This document shows, piece by piece, positions 34,503 to 43,729 of a stretch of DNA of 64,000 nucleotides; within the stretch, counting starts at the first letter, position 1; every line of letters begins with the position of its first letter. This DNA is from Alterisphingorhabdus sp051668705. Lineage in GTDB: Bacteria > Pseudomonadota > Alphaproteobacteria > Sphingomonadales > Sphingomonadaceae. The DNA lies in the NCBI RefSeq assembly GCF_051668705.1, contig NZ_CP196351.1, positions 2,790,001-2,854,000 of the forward strand. The letters run 5' to 3'. Under the pieces are notes generated by a model that saw only the letters and a list, made by a program, of their open reading frames with translations, was not told where the DNA came from and ran no database searches. Made by a program: the position numbers and the translations under genes.

Positions 34503-35531
34503 TTATGCAGTGCGCCAATAACGTTCCATTCGGTCTTTGCCAAGCATGCGGCTATCGACCAGCCGCCATTGATCATGCGCATCAGCCAGCGACGCCAAAC
34601 CAATATCATGCAGCGCGGCCCGCCCCTTGCCGATGATGATGGGCGCGCGGTAGATCAGCACTTCATCCACCATATTGGCGGACAAAAAGGCCGCTGCTGC
34701 CCCTGCGCCGCCCTCTACCATGATATGATGGACATCGCTTATATCGCCAATCTGGCTTGGACTGCTGAGCGTTAACCAGCCCTCGCCATATTGCTCTGCC
34801 ACCGGCCCTTGGCGCGTTAAAACGGCACGTCTTGGGCTGCGGCCCCGCAATCCAGGCAAGCGCACATCCAATCGCGGCTGATCATGGCGCAAGGTTTCGC
34901 CGCCAACCACAATAATATCCTGACGCGCGCGCTGCGCATGGGCATGGGCGCGGGCCTGATCGCCCGTAATCCACTGGCTTTCGCCATTGGCCAGCGCAAT
35001 CTGTCCATCCAATGATGTCGCCAGTTTCAGCATGATATGCGGGCGACCACGGGTTTTCTGGCTGATATAACCGGCCAGATGATGCGCGGCCAGATCGCGG
35101 CCTATGCCCGTCTGCACACTAATACCCGCCTGTTGCAGACGCGCGATTGCTTTGCCCGCGGTGCGCTGATCTGGGTCCTCCAGCGCGATGATGACGCGGC
35201 GCGGCGCGGCCTCTGCCACCAGATCTGCACATGCCGGTCCGCGGCTGCTGATATGCGCGCAAGGCTCCAGCGTGATATAAAAATCGCAATCGCCAAAATC
35301 ATTTATGCCGGCGCGCTTTGCTCCACTGATCGCCATAGCCTCTGCATGCGGGCGGCCGCCCTGTGCCGTGACCCCGCGCGCCACCACTATATTATTGCGC
35401 ACGATCAGGCATGCGATGCTGGGGTTGGGCCGCGCCAATATTGCGCTGCGCTGCGCCAAATTCAGAGCAGCCGCCATCCAGCGCTGGTCCGTAACTGCAT
35501 CAACCAGGGCCTGTGACCCGCCAGCACTCAC
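34503..35531 (-). CDS. ribD: Bifunctional diaminohydroxyphosphoribosylaminopyrimidine deaminase / 5-amino-6-(5-phosphoribosylamino)uracil reductase
   Basis: 342 residues. The N-terminal deaminase has zinc motifs PHAEAMAI and EPCAHISSRGPACADL; the C-terminal reductase has GRPHIMLKLATSLDGQIAL and VEGGAGAAAAFL. It performs two successive steps of riboflavin synthesis. Start is GTG, overlapping the upstream stop by 4 bases (GTGA), with AGGAG inside the preceding gene. Confidence 0.95.
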   Translation of the reverse strand: MSAGGSQALVDAVTDQRWMAAALNLAQRSAILARPNPSIACLIVRNNIVVARGVTAQGGRPHAEAMAISGAKRAGINDFGDCDFYITLEPCAHISSRGPACADLVAEAAPRRVIIALEDPDQRTAGKAIARLQQAGISVQTGIGRDLAAHHLAGYISQKTRGRPHIMLKLATSLDGQIALANGESQWITGDQARAHAHAQRARQDIIVVGGETLRHDQPRLDVRLPGLRGRSPRRAVLTRQGPVAEQYGEGWLTLSSPSQIGDISDVHHIMVEGGAGAAAAFLSANMVDEVLIYRAPIIIGKGRAALHDIGLASLADAHDQWRLVDSRMLGKDRMERYWRTA

Positions 35532-36019
35532 TCCTGACCCACCGCTTCACCCCCATTGGCATCCTCATCATCATCGACATCGACACCGCTAGCCTCTGCC
35601 AGATCGCGGTAAAATTTCTTTATCTTCTCGGCCTGTTCACGATTGCGCTCAAACTCGGCATCACGTTCCAGCCGGTTCTGCTCGTAACGCGCTTCTTTCT
35701 GTCTTAAAGTCTCATCAATCGGCGGTAAATCGACATAATCAACCTCATATGGTCGCGGCTCGATACGGAAATTTGATGCTTGCCCCAAAAACCCGCCCAA
35801 TATGCAAATGGTGAGCGCACCTGCCAAAGCCAAAAAGCGAATACGATAAGGGCTATCCCATTTCAGCATTGCCCAAAGATCATTTACCGCACCGCTGGGC
35901 GAAATACGGTTCCAATAGCGAATGCGTTCGGCAGGCATATGATAGCGCGGCTTGCTCTTGCGCCGCTCTTTAACATCAGGGCTTTTCTGCGTCTCAGCAT
36001 CGGGTGAGTCATTGGTCAT
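35528..36019 (-). CDS. Hypothetical single-span membrane protein with a charged coiled-coil tail
   Basis: 163 residues from the ATG at 36019. A basic cytoplasmic head precedes one hydrophobic helix (about residues 60-80, IRFLALAGALTICILGGFLG), then an acidic tail (RYEQNRLERDAEFERNREQAEKIKKF) likely to be coiled coil. It is coupled to ribD by a 4-base overlap. No family recognised; the shared transcript need not mean a role in riboflavin synthesis. Confidence 0.65.
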   Translation of the reverse strand: MTNDSPDAETQKSPDVKERRKSKPRYHMPAERIRYWNRISPSGAVNDLWAMLKWDSPYRIRFLALAGALTICILGGFLGQASNFRIEPRPYEVDYVDLPPIDETLRQKEARYEQNRLERDAEFERNREQAEKIKKFYRDLAEASGVDVDDDEDANGGEAVGQE

Positions 36020-36090
36020 GCCGCCATATATAGGCAGCAAAGCAGGGCGCGACCAGCCCCCTCTGACTGGCCGTAATAATCTAACCCCGC

Positions 36091-36804
36091 TTATTGATCG
36101 TTAATAGTGAAATTTACGCTGATCGTCTTCCAATCCTCAATCGGCTGACCATCGCGCGTGGCTGGTTTGAAACGCCATTTACGCAAGGCATGGCGTTCTG
36201 TCGCTTTGAAAAAGGCTGGATCAGTGGCAGAAATCTCTTCAACCGCTTTTACTCGTCCATTAGTGCCGACCAACACCCGCACTTTGACCACGCCCTCTAT
36301 ACCCGCACGCAATTTTCCGCTGGGGAAATTGGGCTGGAATTGCCGCGCAAAGCGCTGATCCCATTGCGGCGCGACCAAGACAGGGTCCGGAATAGGAATA
36401 ACGGTGATCGCGCCATCATCAATGGCAGTGCCGCCACCCGGCAAAGGGTCTATGCCAAAATCGCCATTCAATATTGGCTCACCAATAGTGCCAAAACCCC
36501 GTTCAATCGGGAAAATCGGGTCCGGCGCGGTAGGTGTTGGTGCAGGTAGAGGTGGCCGCGGCTTGACGATGTCTTCCACTTTTTCAATCGGTTTTGGTGG
36601 TGGCGGCTCTGTTATGGGTGTGATTACACTAACTGGAATAGCATCAGGCCCATCTTCATCAACAATGATAGCGGTGGGCAGCAATAACAGGGCTGCAATA
36701 CCCACACCTTGTAAAGCCGCCGTAATAACAGCACTGCGCAGCTTATCCTTATTGTCTGTGCCCAGCCCGTCATATTCACCATAGCCGCGTGTTGCAAAAG
36801 CCAT
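36091..36804 (-). CDS. TonB family energy-transducing protein
   Basis: 237 residues from the ATG at 36804 (AGGAG seven bases upstream). One N-terminal membrane helix (about 25-48), a proline-rich periplasm-spanning segment (EPPPPKPIEKVEDIVKPRPPLP), and a C-terminal TonB domain (GIEGVVKVRVLVGTNGRVKAVEEI ... ALRKWRFKPATRDGQPIEDW). It would relay proton-motive force to outer-membrane receptors. No exbB/exbD adjoin it. Confidence 0.88.
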   Translation of the reverse strand: MAFATRGYGEYDGLGTDNKDKLRSAVITAALQGVGIAALLLLPTAIIVDEDGPDAIPVSVITPITEPPPPKPIEKVEDIVKPRPPLPAPTPTAPDPIFPIERGFGTIGEPILNGDFGIDPLPGGGTAIDDGAITVIPIPDPVLVAPQWDQRFARQFQPNFPSGKLRAGIEGVVKVRVLVGTNGRVKAVEEISATDPAFFKATERHALRKWRFKPATRDGQPIEDWKTISVNFTINDQ

Positions 36805-36870
36805 TTTCACTCTCCTTTTCATCCCCTGAATGGTGATTTTGCAGATATGGCATAAGCACCAAACAGTTAT

Positions 36871-36901
36871 GTTATACTATTACATTATGGCATTTTGTCA
36901 A
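36871..36901 (-). promoter_or_regulatory. Candidate promoter of the tonB-like gene
   Basis: On the reverse strand TTGACA (36901-36896) is followed after 19 bases by TATAAC (36876-36871), about 70 bases ahead of the start codon. The spacing is a little long, so the assignment is tentative. Confidence 0.35.
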
Positions 36902-37032
36902 GCGTTCCGTAGGGGAAGCCTTAATGAAGAACTCTCTTAACCAAGCAAAAGCCTAGATTTTCGCGCTTTTCGTGGCGTAATTTTTATGCGTTAATGGCTT
37001 TATTATTGGCATTATATGGCTAAGCTACCCCC

Positions 37033-37674
37033 ATGTACTGGCGTTTTGTGTCTCTGACAGCTCTCTGCTTATTGCTCTTTGCGTGTGACGAAACCGATAG
37101 ACTGAATGAGTCCGATGCGTTTTCTAGGTGGCTTAGCGAAAAGCCCGAACGCGCTACGATCTTTGCCGATTTTCAGCACTATTTAGCAGCACAAAATGTT
37201 GCTGGCATTGTGCCGGATGCCGATCTGCTCATTACAGACAGCCAATATCGCAGCATCAAATGTCCAGTATCAATCTATGCCATGCCGCCCCGCGCTGCAT
37301 GGCCGCATATCGCAGCGACACTGGCTTTGGTGCGCGACAAAGTCATTCCGGCCATTGGGCCTGTTCGCATTGTCTCCGGCTATCGCCCGCCAGAGTTCAA
37401 TCGCTGTATCCAGGGCGCAAAGCAAAGTGCACATATGGGCAAAGGCGCTTATGATATGGTGGCGCGTGACGAGAAGCTGCCCAAGGCAGTGCTTTACACA
37501 AAACTGTGCGCCGCATGGCGGCAATCGCCGGAAAGTAGCTTCGGGCTTGGTGCCTATTATGACGTCAATGACCCTGATCGCAGCAAAGGCCGCTTTCATA
37601 TTGACGCCAGCGGCTATCGCAGTTGGGGTTTTGGCTATAAAGGGTCGAGCAGCCCCTGCCGCCAACTCCTATAG
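37033..37674 (+). CDS. Lipoprotein M15-family peptidase-like protein (D-Ala-D-Ala carboxypeptidase type)
   Basis: 213 residues. Lipobox LLLFAC (Cys near 18). The C-terminal half has IVSGYRPPEFNRCIQGAKQSAHMGKGAYDMV and KGRFHIDASGYRSWG, matching the zinc ligands H...D...H of peptidase M15. Likely acts on peptidoglycan stem peptides at the envelope. Stand-alone gene. Confidence 0.75.
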   Translation: MYWRFVSLTALCLLLFACDETDRLNESDAFSRWLSEKPERATIFADFQHYLAAQNVAGIVPDADLLITDSQYRSIKCPVSIYAMPPRAAWPHIAATLALVRDKVIPAIGPVRIVSGYRPPEFNRCIQGAKQSAHMGKGAYDMVARDEKLPKAVLYTKLCAAWRQSPESSFGLGAYYDVNDPDRSKGRFHIDASGYRSWGFGYKGSSSPCRQLL

Positions 37675-37720
37675 AGGGCACTTAAGACTGCATAATATGC
37701 GGTTTCTATCGGTGCAGCGA

Positions 37721-39061
37721 TTATATCTGTGCAGCACGGGCCAGACGGCGCAGCGCGACATTACGGCCCAATATCGGCAGCAATTCGCCCATATCCGGCC
37801 CGTGATTTTGGCCGGTCAATGCTTGGCGCAGCGGCATAAACAGGCCCTTGCCCTTGCGGCCAGTTGATGCTTTCAGGCCACCCGTCAATTCGCTCCACGC
37901 CTTATCTGACCAGCTTTGTGCGGATAGCATATCATGCGCGGATTGCAGATAGTCGCGGTCCTCATCAGAAAATTCGGGCAATTCAATCGGCCCTTCGACA
38001 ATGGCCCACCAATCGGCAACCTCACCCAAATGGGCAATATTCGGGCGGATGGCATGCCAGGCATCAGCATCTATCGCTGCGGGCAAGCGGTCTTTCACTG
38101 CATCATGCTCCAGCTTATGCACAATTTGCGTGTTGAGACGCATCAGGTCTTCAGGATCAAATTTTGCCGGTGCGCGGCCAAAACGCTGAAAATCAAAACT
38201 GTCGATCAATGCCGCCATGTCGGTTTCAGGGATGACCGGGTCACTGGTGCCCAGCCGCGCCAGCATGGCCAGCACAGATTGCGCCTCAATATGTTGTTCG
38301 CGAAACTCTGAAACACCCATTGAGCCAAGCCGTTTGGACAATTTACCCTCTTTACCCATCAGCAAGGCCGTGTGCGCAAAGCTGGGCACACTTGCACCCA
38401 ATGCTTCAAACATCTGTATCTGCGCTGCGGTATTGGCAACATGATCTTCACCGCGCACCACATGGGTGATGCCATGATCGGCATCATCAATGGTGGAGGG
38501 CAGCATATAAAGCCATGACCCATCGGCACGGCGAATCACTGGGTCCGACAGCGCGGGTGGTTCAAAACGTTGCAGCCCGCGCACCAGGTCGTCCCACTCA
38601 ATCCGCGCATCATGGTCCAGCTTGAAGCGCCAATGCGGCGTGCGCCCTTCGGCTTCATAAGCAGCAATCTGTTCAGCACTATCATCCAGCGCGCCGCGAT
38701 CATATACCGGCGCCAACCCACGTGAGCGCAGCACCTTGCGTTTCAGATCCAACTCCTGCGCGGTTTCGTAACAGGGGTAAACACGGCCATCTGCCCTTAG
38801 TTTTTCAAAAGCAGCCTCATAGGCGTCAAAGCGCTCCGACTGGCGGAAACTGCTATCCCAGTTGAGGCCCAGCCACTGCAAATCCTGCTGGATGCCGGTG
38901 ACATAGTCTTCCTTGCTGCGCTCCGGGTCGGTATCATCAATACGCAGCACAAAATGGCCGCTGGTTTTCTGCGCCCACATCCAATTGTGCAGGGCGGTGC
39001 GGATATTGCCGATATGCAAATGGCCGGTCGGCGACGGCGCGAAACGAATTTTTGTGGTCAT
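37721..39061 (-). CDS. gltX: Glutamate--tRNA ligase
   Basis: 446 residues from the ATG at 39061; the frame opens further upstream to 39121 with weaker rationale. Class I motifs: RFAPSPTGHLHIGNIRTA (HIGH box) and EGKLSKRLGS (KMSKS-like). Alphaproteobacteria often carry two GltX copies and lack GlnRS, so this could charge tRNA-Glu or both tRNA-Glu and tRNA-Gln; that cannot be told here. Confidence 0.96.
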   Translation of the reverse strand: MTTKIRFAPSPTGHLHIGNIRTALHNWMWAQKTSGHFVLRIDDTDPERSKEDYVTGIQQDLQWLGLNWDSSFRQSERFDAYEAAFEKLRADGRVYPCYETAQELDLKRKVLRSRGLAPVYDRGALDDSAEQIAAYEAEGRTPHWRFKLDHDARIEWDDLVRGLQRFEPPALSDPVIRRADGSWLYMLPSTIDDADHGITHVVRGEDHVANTAAQIQMFEALGASVPSFAHTALLMGKEGKLSKRLGSMGVSEFREQHIEAQSVLAMLARLGTSDPVIPETDMAALIDSFDFQRFGRAPAKFDPEDLMRLNTQIVHKLEHDAVKDRLPAAIDADAWHAIRPNIAHLGEVADWWAIVEGPIELPEFSDEDRDYLQSAHDMLSAQSWSDKAWSELTGGLKASTGRKGKGLFMPLRQALTGQNHGPDMGELLPILGRNVALRRLARAAQI

Positions 39062-39143
39062 GGAACGGCGCTTTGCCCGTTTTGCCATAATTTGTCGAGA
39101 TGGCGCGATGAAATGACGCAATAAATTGCGCTAAATATTCTCA

Positions 39144-40823
39144 TCACACCGTGCGAAAAGCGTTTGTAATGGGGTAGCGTCTGTCTCGGCCAAAATTGCG
39201 GCTGCCCAATTTTACGCCGGGCGGGGCCTGGCGGCGTTTATATTCAGCGATGTACAGCAAGCGCTCAATACGGGTCACGACATCACGGTCAAAACCCTTG
39301 GCGACCAGATCATCGACCGACAGCTCCTCCTCAATCAAACCGTGCAGCAGCGGATCAAGCACGTCATAATCGGGTAGGCTGTCACTGTCTTTCTGGTCAG
39401 GGCGTAGTTCGGCAGATGGCGGCTTGGTGATAACGCTATCGGGCATCACCGGACCATCGGGCCCTAAGCCAAGCGAAGGTTTATTGCCGTTGCGCCAGCG
39501 CGAGAGATCAAACACCGTCAGCTTATACGCGTCTTTCAACACCGAATAGCCGCCCGCCATATCGCCATAAATGGTCGCATAGCCAACGCTCATCTCGCTC
39601 TTATTGCCGGTGGTCAGCAGCATATGGCCAAATTTGTTGCTCAACGCCATCAGCGTAACGCCCCTGATGCGCGATTGGATATTCTCCTCAGTTGTATCAA
39701 CATCGCGGTCGGCAAAGCTGCCCGACAGCATCGCATCAAAACCTTCAACCGCCGGATTGATGGCGATTGTGTCTAGCCGCGTGCCCAGCATTTGGGCGCA
39801 GCCTTCGGCATCATCCAGGCTTTCCTGACTCGTAAAACGGCTGGGCATCATCACGCACCAGACGCGCTCTGAGCCCAGGGCATCCACCGCAACCGCCGCT
39901 GATAATGCACTGTCTATACCGCCGGACAGGCCCAGCACCACGCCGGGAAAGCCATTGCGATTCACATAGTCGCGCAAGCCGACTATCATTGCATTATAAA
40001 TATCTGCCGGATGTTGATCCCATGACGCCAGAGCGCCTTGATGGCATTCCCACTTGCCATTTTCCAAGCGATTCCAGATAGTTGTTTCGCTATGCTCATC
40101 CCAATCGGGCAATCGGCATATCGTCTGGCCATCGGCATTGAGCACGAAAGAGCAGCCGTCAAACACCAGTTCGTCCTGACCGCCAACACGGTTGAGAAAC
40201 AAGAGCGGCAGTCCTGTCTCTTTCACCCGCGCACGGAAAACATCCATTTCGCGGTGGTCATCTTTGTCAATTTCATAGGGACTGCCATTGACCGAGATTA
40301 ATATCTCCGCGCCCTGTTCGGCCAGATGGCGCGGCACTTTGGGTAGCCAGCCATCCTCACAAATCGGCAGGCCCAGCCTTACACCGCGAAATTCAACAGG
40401 GCGCGGCAAGGGGCCAGGCGCAAAAAGGCGCTTTTCATCAAAAGTACCATAATTGGGCAGCTCATGCTTAAACCGCACATCCGCCACCTTGCCGTCATCC
40501 AATATGGCGACACCATTGTGCAGCCTATCGCCATCAGTAAAAACACTGCCGACCAGCATGGCCGGCCCGCCATCAGAAGTGGCCGCCGCCAAACGGTCCA
40601 GCTCTGCCGCTGCGCGGTGAATAAGCGCGGGTTTCAGCACCAGATCCTCGGGCGGATAACCGATTAATTGCAATTCGGGAAAGACGATCAGATCAGGCTG
40701 CGCATCCGCTGCTGCGCCCTGCACAGCATCTGCACGCGCGGCCAGCATAGCATCGGCATTATCGCGCAACGCGCCCATTTTCTGGTTGAGCTGCACCATG
40801 GTTATTATCAGGCGATTGGTCAT
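39144..40823 (-). CDS. nadE: Glutamine-dependent NAD+ synthase
   Basis: 559 residues from the ATG at 40823. An N-terminal nitrilase-like glutaminase domain (LIVFPELQLIGYPPEDL with Glu, KHELPNYGTF with Lys, LGLPICEDGW with Cys) is fused to a C-terminal synthetase (VLGLSGGIDSALSAAVAVDAL PP-loop, LLTTGNKSEMSVGY). It converts deamido-NAD to NAD using glutamine nitrogen. Confidence 0.96.
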   Translation of the reverse strand: MTNRLIITMVQLNQKMGALRDNADAMLAARADAVQGAAADAQPDLIVFPELQLIGYPPEDLVLKPALIHRAAAELDRLAAATSDGGPAMLVGSVFTDGDRLHNGVAILDDGKVADVRFKHELPNYGTFDEKRLFAPGPLPRPVEFRGVRLGLPICEDGWLPKVPRHLAEQGAEILISVNGSPYEIDKDDHREMDVFRARVKETGLPLLFLNRVGGQDELVFDGCSFVLNADGQTICRLPDWDEHSETTIWNRLENGKWECHQGALASWDQHPADIYNAMIVGLRDYVNRNGFPGVVLGLSGGIDSALSAAVAVDALGSERVWCVMMPSRFTSQESLDDAEGCAQMLGTRLDTIAINPAVEGFDAMLSGSFADRDVDTTEENIQSRIRGVTLMALSNKFGHMLLTTGNKSEMSVGYATIYGDMAGGYSVLKDAYKLTVFDLSRWRNGNKPSLGLGPDGPVMPDSVITKPPSAELRPDQKDSDSLPDYDVLDPLLHGLIEEELSVDDLVAKGFDRDVVTRIERLLYIAEYKRRQAPPGVKLGSRNFGRDRRYPITNAFRTV

Positions 40824-41035
40824 GCCCCAAATGATAGGCAGCACGCCAATAGGCCGCAATGATTATTCTGACCATACAGGCCATGAATCGGCTGTCGAGC
40901 TGAAATAATAGAAATGATGACAGCTGGCAGACAGAAATTAGGGGATTTGACTTCTTATACTCTTTTGCTTTGGCGCTGTCGCCGCTAACACCATCACAAA
41001 ATTGTCACGCGCAAAACCGTCACGGGGAATTCGCC

Positions 41036-41971
41036 ATGAAAATCATGTCTGCCAACAGCAATCTGCCTCTCGCTCGCGCTATTGCTGCTTATCTGGAACT
41101 GCCGCTAACCGATGTCAGTGTGCGGCGCTTTGCAGACGAAGAGATTTTTGTCGAAATCCATGAAAATGTGCGCGGTGAAGATGTGTTTGTTCTGCAATCC
41201 ACCTGTTACCCCGCCAATGACAATTTGATGGAATTGCTAATCTGTATCGATGCTCTGAAACGTGCATCGGCGCGGCGCATTACCGCCGTGGTGCCCTATT
41301 TTGGCTATGCCCGGCAAGACCGTAAACCCGGCCCGCGCACGCCGATATCGGCCAAGCTAGTCGCCAACCTGATCACCGTGGCGGGCGCGGACCGTGTGCT
41401 TTCGGTTGATCTGCATGCAGGGCAGATTCAGGGCTTTTTCGATATCCCGACAGACAATCTTTATGCCGCGCCAGTAATGGCCGCGGATATTCAAGCGCGT
41501 TTTGGCGGGCATGAACTGATGGTAGTGTCGCCTGATGTTGGCGGCGTGGTGCGCGCACGGGCATTGGCCAAAAGGCTGGACAATGCGCCGCTGGCCATTG
41601 TTGATAAACGCCGTGAAAAGCCCGGCGAATCTGAAGTGATGAACATTATCGGCGATGTGTCGGGCCGCTTTTGCGTGCTGATCGATGATATTGTCGATAG
41701 CGGCGGCACATTGTGCAATGCCGCAGAAGCCTTGAAACAGGCGGGCGCGGTTGATGTCGCGGCCTATATTACGCACGGCGTTCTTTCCGGCAATGCGGTC
41801 AGCCGTGTTGATAATAGCGGCCTAACTGAATTGGTGATTACCGATTCGATTGAAGCGACAGAAGCGGTAAAAAACTCGCAGCGCATCCGCCAACTGCCCA
41901 TGGCGCCTTTATTGGGCGAAGCAATCCGCCGGATAGCCGATGAGAGCTCCGTCAGCAGCCTGTTTGATTGA
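41036..41971 (+). CDS. prs: Ribose-phosphate pyrophosphokinase
   Basis: 311 residues from the ATG at 41036 (CACGGGGA upstream); the frame extends to 40970 without support. PRPP synthase motifs: RFADEEIFVEIHENVRGEDVFVLQ, YFGYARQDRK, VDLHAGQIQGFFDIP and the PRPP loop VLIDDIVDSGGT. It supplies PRPP for nucleotide, histidine and NAD synthesis. Confidence 0.98.
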   Translation: MKIMSANSNLPLARAIAAYLELPLTDVSVRRFADEEIFVEIHENVRGEDVFVLQSTCYPANDNLMELLICIDALKRASARRITAVVPYFGYARQDRKPGPRTPISAKLVANLITVAGADRVLSVDLHAGQIQGFFDIPTDNLYAAPVMAADIQARFGGHELMVVSPDVGGVVRARALAKRLDNAPLAIVDKRREKPGESEVMNIIGDVSGRFCVLIDDIVDSGGTLCNAAEALKQAGAVDVAAYITHGVLSGNAVSRVDNSGLTELVITDSIEATEAVKNSQRIRQLPMAPLLGEAIRRIADESSVSSLFD

Positions 41972-42011
41972 TAACAAGCCGCGTTTTGTATTCCTATTAT
42001 AAGGGTCCGCC

Positions 42012-42788
42012 ATGACCAAAGATGATATTGCCCTTGCATCCCGGCTTGCCGATGCAGCGGGTGCAGCCATTCGCCCCTTTTTCCGCGCGGTGTTTGAAAC
42101 TGAGCGTAAGGGCGATAGCTCCCCCGTGACAGAGGCGGACCGCGCAGCAGAGGCCGCGATGCGTCAGATATTGGATGCAGAGCGCCCCGATGATGCGATT
42201 ATTGGCGAGGAATATGGCGAAAAGCCGGGCACATCGGGCAAGCAATGGGTGCTGGACCCGATTGACGGCACCACCAGCTTCATTGCCGGACGGCCGATTT
42301 TCGGCACGCTGATTGCGCTGTTGGAAGGTGGTTTCCCCGTTATTGGCGTGATCGATCAGCCCATTGCCAAGGAACGATGGACCGGCGTTATGGGCCGCTG
42401 CACGACCTTCAATGGCCAGCCGGTCAAGACACGCCCCTGCCCCAAGCTGGACGAGGCGATTTTGGCTTCAACCAGCCCGCATCTCTTCACTGACCATGAT
42501 GCCGACCATTTTATGAAGCTGGCCAAGCAAACCGAAACCCGCCGCATGATCTGGGGCGGGGATTGCTATAATTATGGCCTGTTGGCCAGCGGGCATATTG
42601 ACCTGGTGTGTGAGAGCGGGTTGAAATTGCATGATTTTGCCGCGCTGGTCCCCATTGTGGAAGGTGCAGGCGGCCATATGTGCGATTGGCAAGGCGACCC
42701 ACTGCACGCCGCCAGCGATGGCCGTGTCGTCGCCATCGGCGATTCCGCTCGGGTGGAGGACGTGCTGGTCGCAATGGGTGTCGGCTGA
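42012..42788 (+). CDS. hisN: Histidinol-phosphatase, inositol-monophosphatase type
   Basis: 258 residues. Lithium-sensitive phosphatase motifs: GEEYGEKPG (EE), WVLDPIDGTTSFIAGRP (DPIDGT) and a C-terminal segment LKLHDFAALVPIVEGAGGHMCDW (WD-type Asp). The HDFAALVPIVEGAGG version is that of HisN, which dephosphorylates histidinol phosphate. It starts 40 bases after prs, a sensible pairing for histidine supply. Confidence 0.88.
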   Translation: MTKDDIALASRLADAAGAAIRPFFRAVFETERKGDSSPVTEADRAAEAAMRQILDAERPDDAIIGEEYGEKPGTSGKQWVLDPIDGTTSFIAGRPIFGTLIALLEGGFPVIGVIDQPIAKERWTGVMGRCTTFNGQPVKTRPCPKLDEAILASTSPHLFTDHDADHFMKLAKQTETRRMIWGGDCYNYGLLASGHIDLVCESGLKLHDFAALVPIVEGAGGHMCDWQGDPLHAASDGRVVAIGDSARVEDVLVAMGVG

Positions 42789-42860
42789 TGAAATTTGACT
42801 ATTTGAAAGATTTGTTCTTGACCGCCGTTGCCAAGTGATTCAGAGGTAATGAATTGGGAG

Positions 42861-43107
42861 TGTAGCCGCACCGTCATTCTGGTCCGTGATTAGAATCCGA
42901 ATGAGTACTGACGTGGCCAGCGACGGGTATGTGCTTGCACAGCCTCTCGCCTCCCATAACGCCAGCGTGTATAATGTCGAACGTTTACGATCTTCATAAC
43001 ACACTACCTTTCTGCATGTGAGGTTAAGCTCACTCTCCAAGAAGCGTTTTGCCCCTCGCCCTAAAAGGGGTTGCGTGGAGATACAGACCGGTAACGGTGC
43101 GACTACA
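42861..43107. mobile_element. 247-bp element with imperfect terminal inverted repeats (TG...CA ends)
   Basis: TGTAGCCGCACCGT at 42861-42874 and ACGGTGCGACTACA at 43094-43107 are reverse complements with one mismatch, and similarity continues a few bases inward (TTCTGGT / ACCGGT). Ends of TG...CA type recall IS3-like elements. The interior has only a 36-codon reverse-strand frame beginning MKIVNVRHYTRWRYG, too short for a transposase, so this would be a deletion derivative or MITE. No target duplication is obvious. It occupies most of the gene-free stretch 42789-43216. Confidence 0.5.
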
Positions 43108-43216
43108 TGTTAAGTGTGGTGGCCCAACCCGATTCGAGCAAGTAATAGTTCACAGTTGCGTGGATAAAATGTGGAAAACTCGGTTTTGGCGCGCCAAGGT
43201 CTAGTATAATGGGCCT

Positions 43217-43642
43217 TTAGCCCGTTTCGGGTCCGCTGATCGCCCAGATATAGCCAAAGGGGTCGCGCAATTGCCCGTAGCGGCCGCCCCAAAACTGATT
43301 GTCTAGGGGGAAATGCACCTGCGCACCGGCATCGCATGCGCGCTGCCACGCGGCGTCTGCATCGCCGACCTCCAGCGTTAATGTGCAGCCCGAAGGTGGC
43401 GCCATCGGTTTGCCATCGCGCATTTCGGGAAAATCATCATTGAGCATCAAAATGCTGCCATTAATGGCCAATGTGCCGTGCATCAGCCTGTCGCCAGCCT
43501 CTTCACTGTTTTCGAACAGCACATCTGCGCCAAAAGCCGCTTTATAAAAGGCAATGGCGTCTTTGGCTTTGCTCTTTTCTTTGGTGCCACCAACGATGGT
43601 GATATGCGCGGTAATGCCGCTGCGTATTGGTTCATCGGTCAT
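43217..43642 (-). CDS. VOC family protein (PhnB/glyoxalase-like)
   Basis: 141 residues. AIAFYKAAFGADVLFENS, LMHGTLAINGSILMLND, TLTLEVGDADAAWQRACDAGAQVHFPL and GGRYGQLRDPFGYIWAI are the VOC strand and metal-site pattern of PhnB-like proteins. Reaction unknown; these can be lyases, resistance proteins or demethylases. Confidence 0.8.
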   Translation of the reverse strand: MTDEPIRSGITAHITIVGGTKEKSKAKDAIAFYKAAFGADVLFENSEEAGDRLMHGTLAINGSILMLNDDFPEMRDGKPMAPPSGCTLTLEVGDADAAWQRACDAGAQVHFPLDNQFWGGRYGQLRDPFGYIWAISGPETG

Positions 43643-43729
43643 GATATGCTCCTCAGTCCAATAGCTATATAGACCATCTCACCCCGGATCACACCATATC
43701 GCCCCATATCACCATTGCACGCTATATTA

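Noticed and set aside
42895..43216. Known small RNA (4.5S, 6S or tmRNA) in the gene-free stretch
   Set aside because: No SRP GGAA loop, tmRNA tag or 6S-like long hairpin was found; inverted ends explain the region better.
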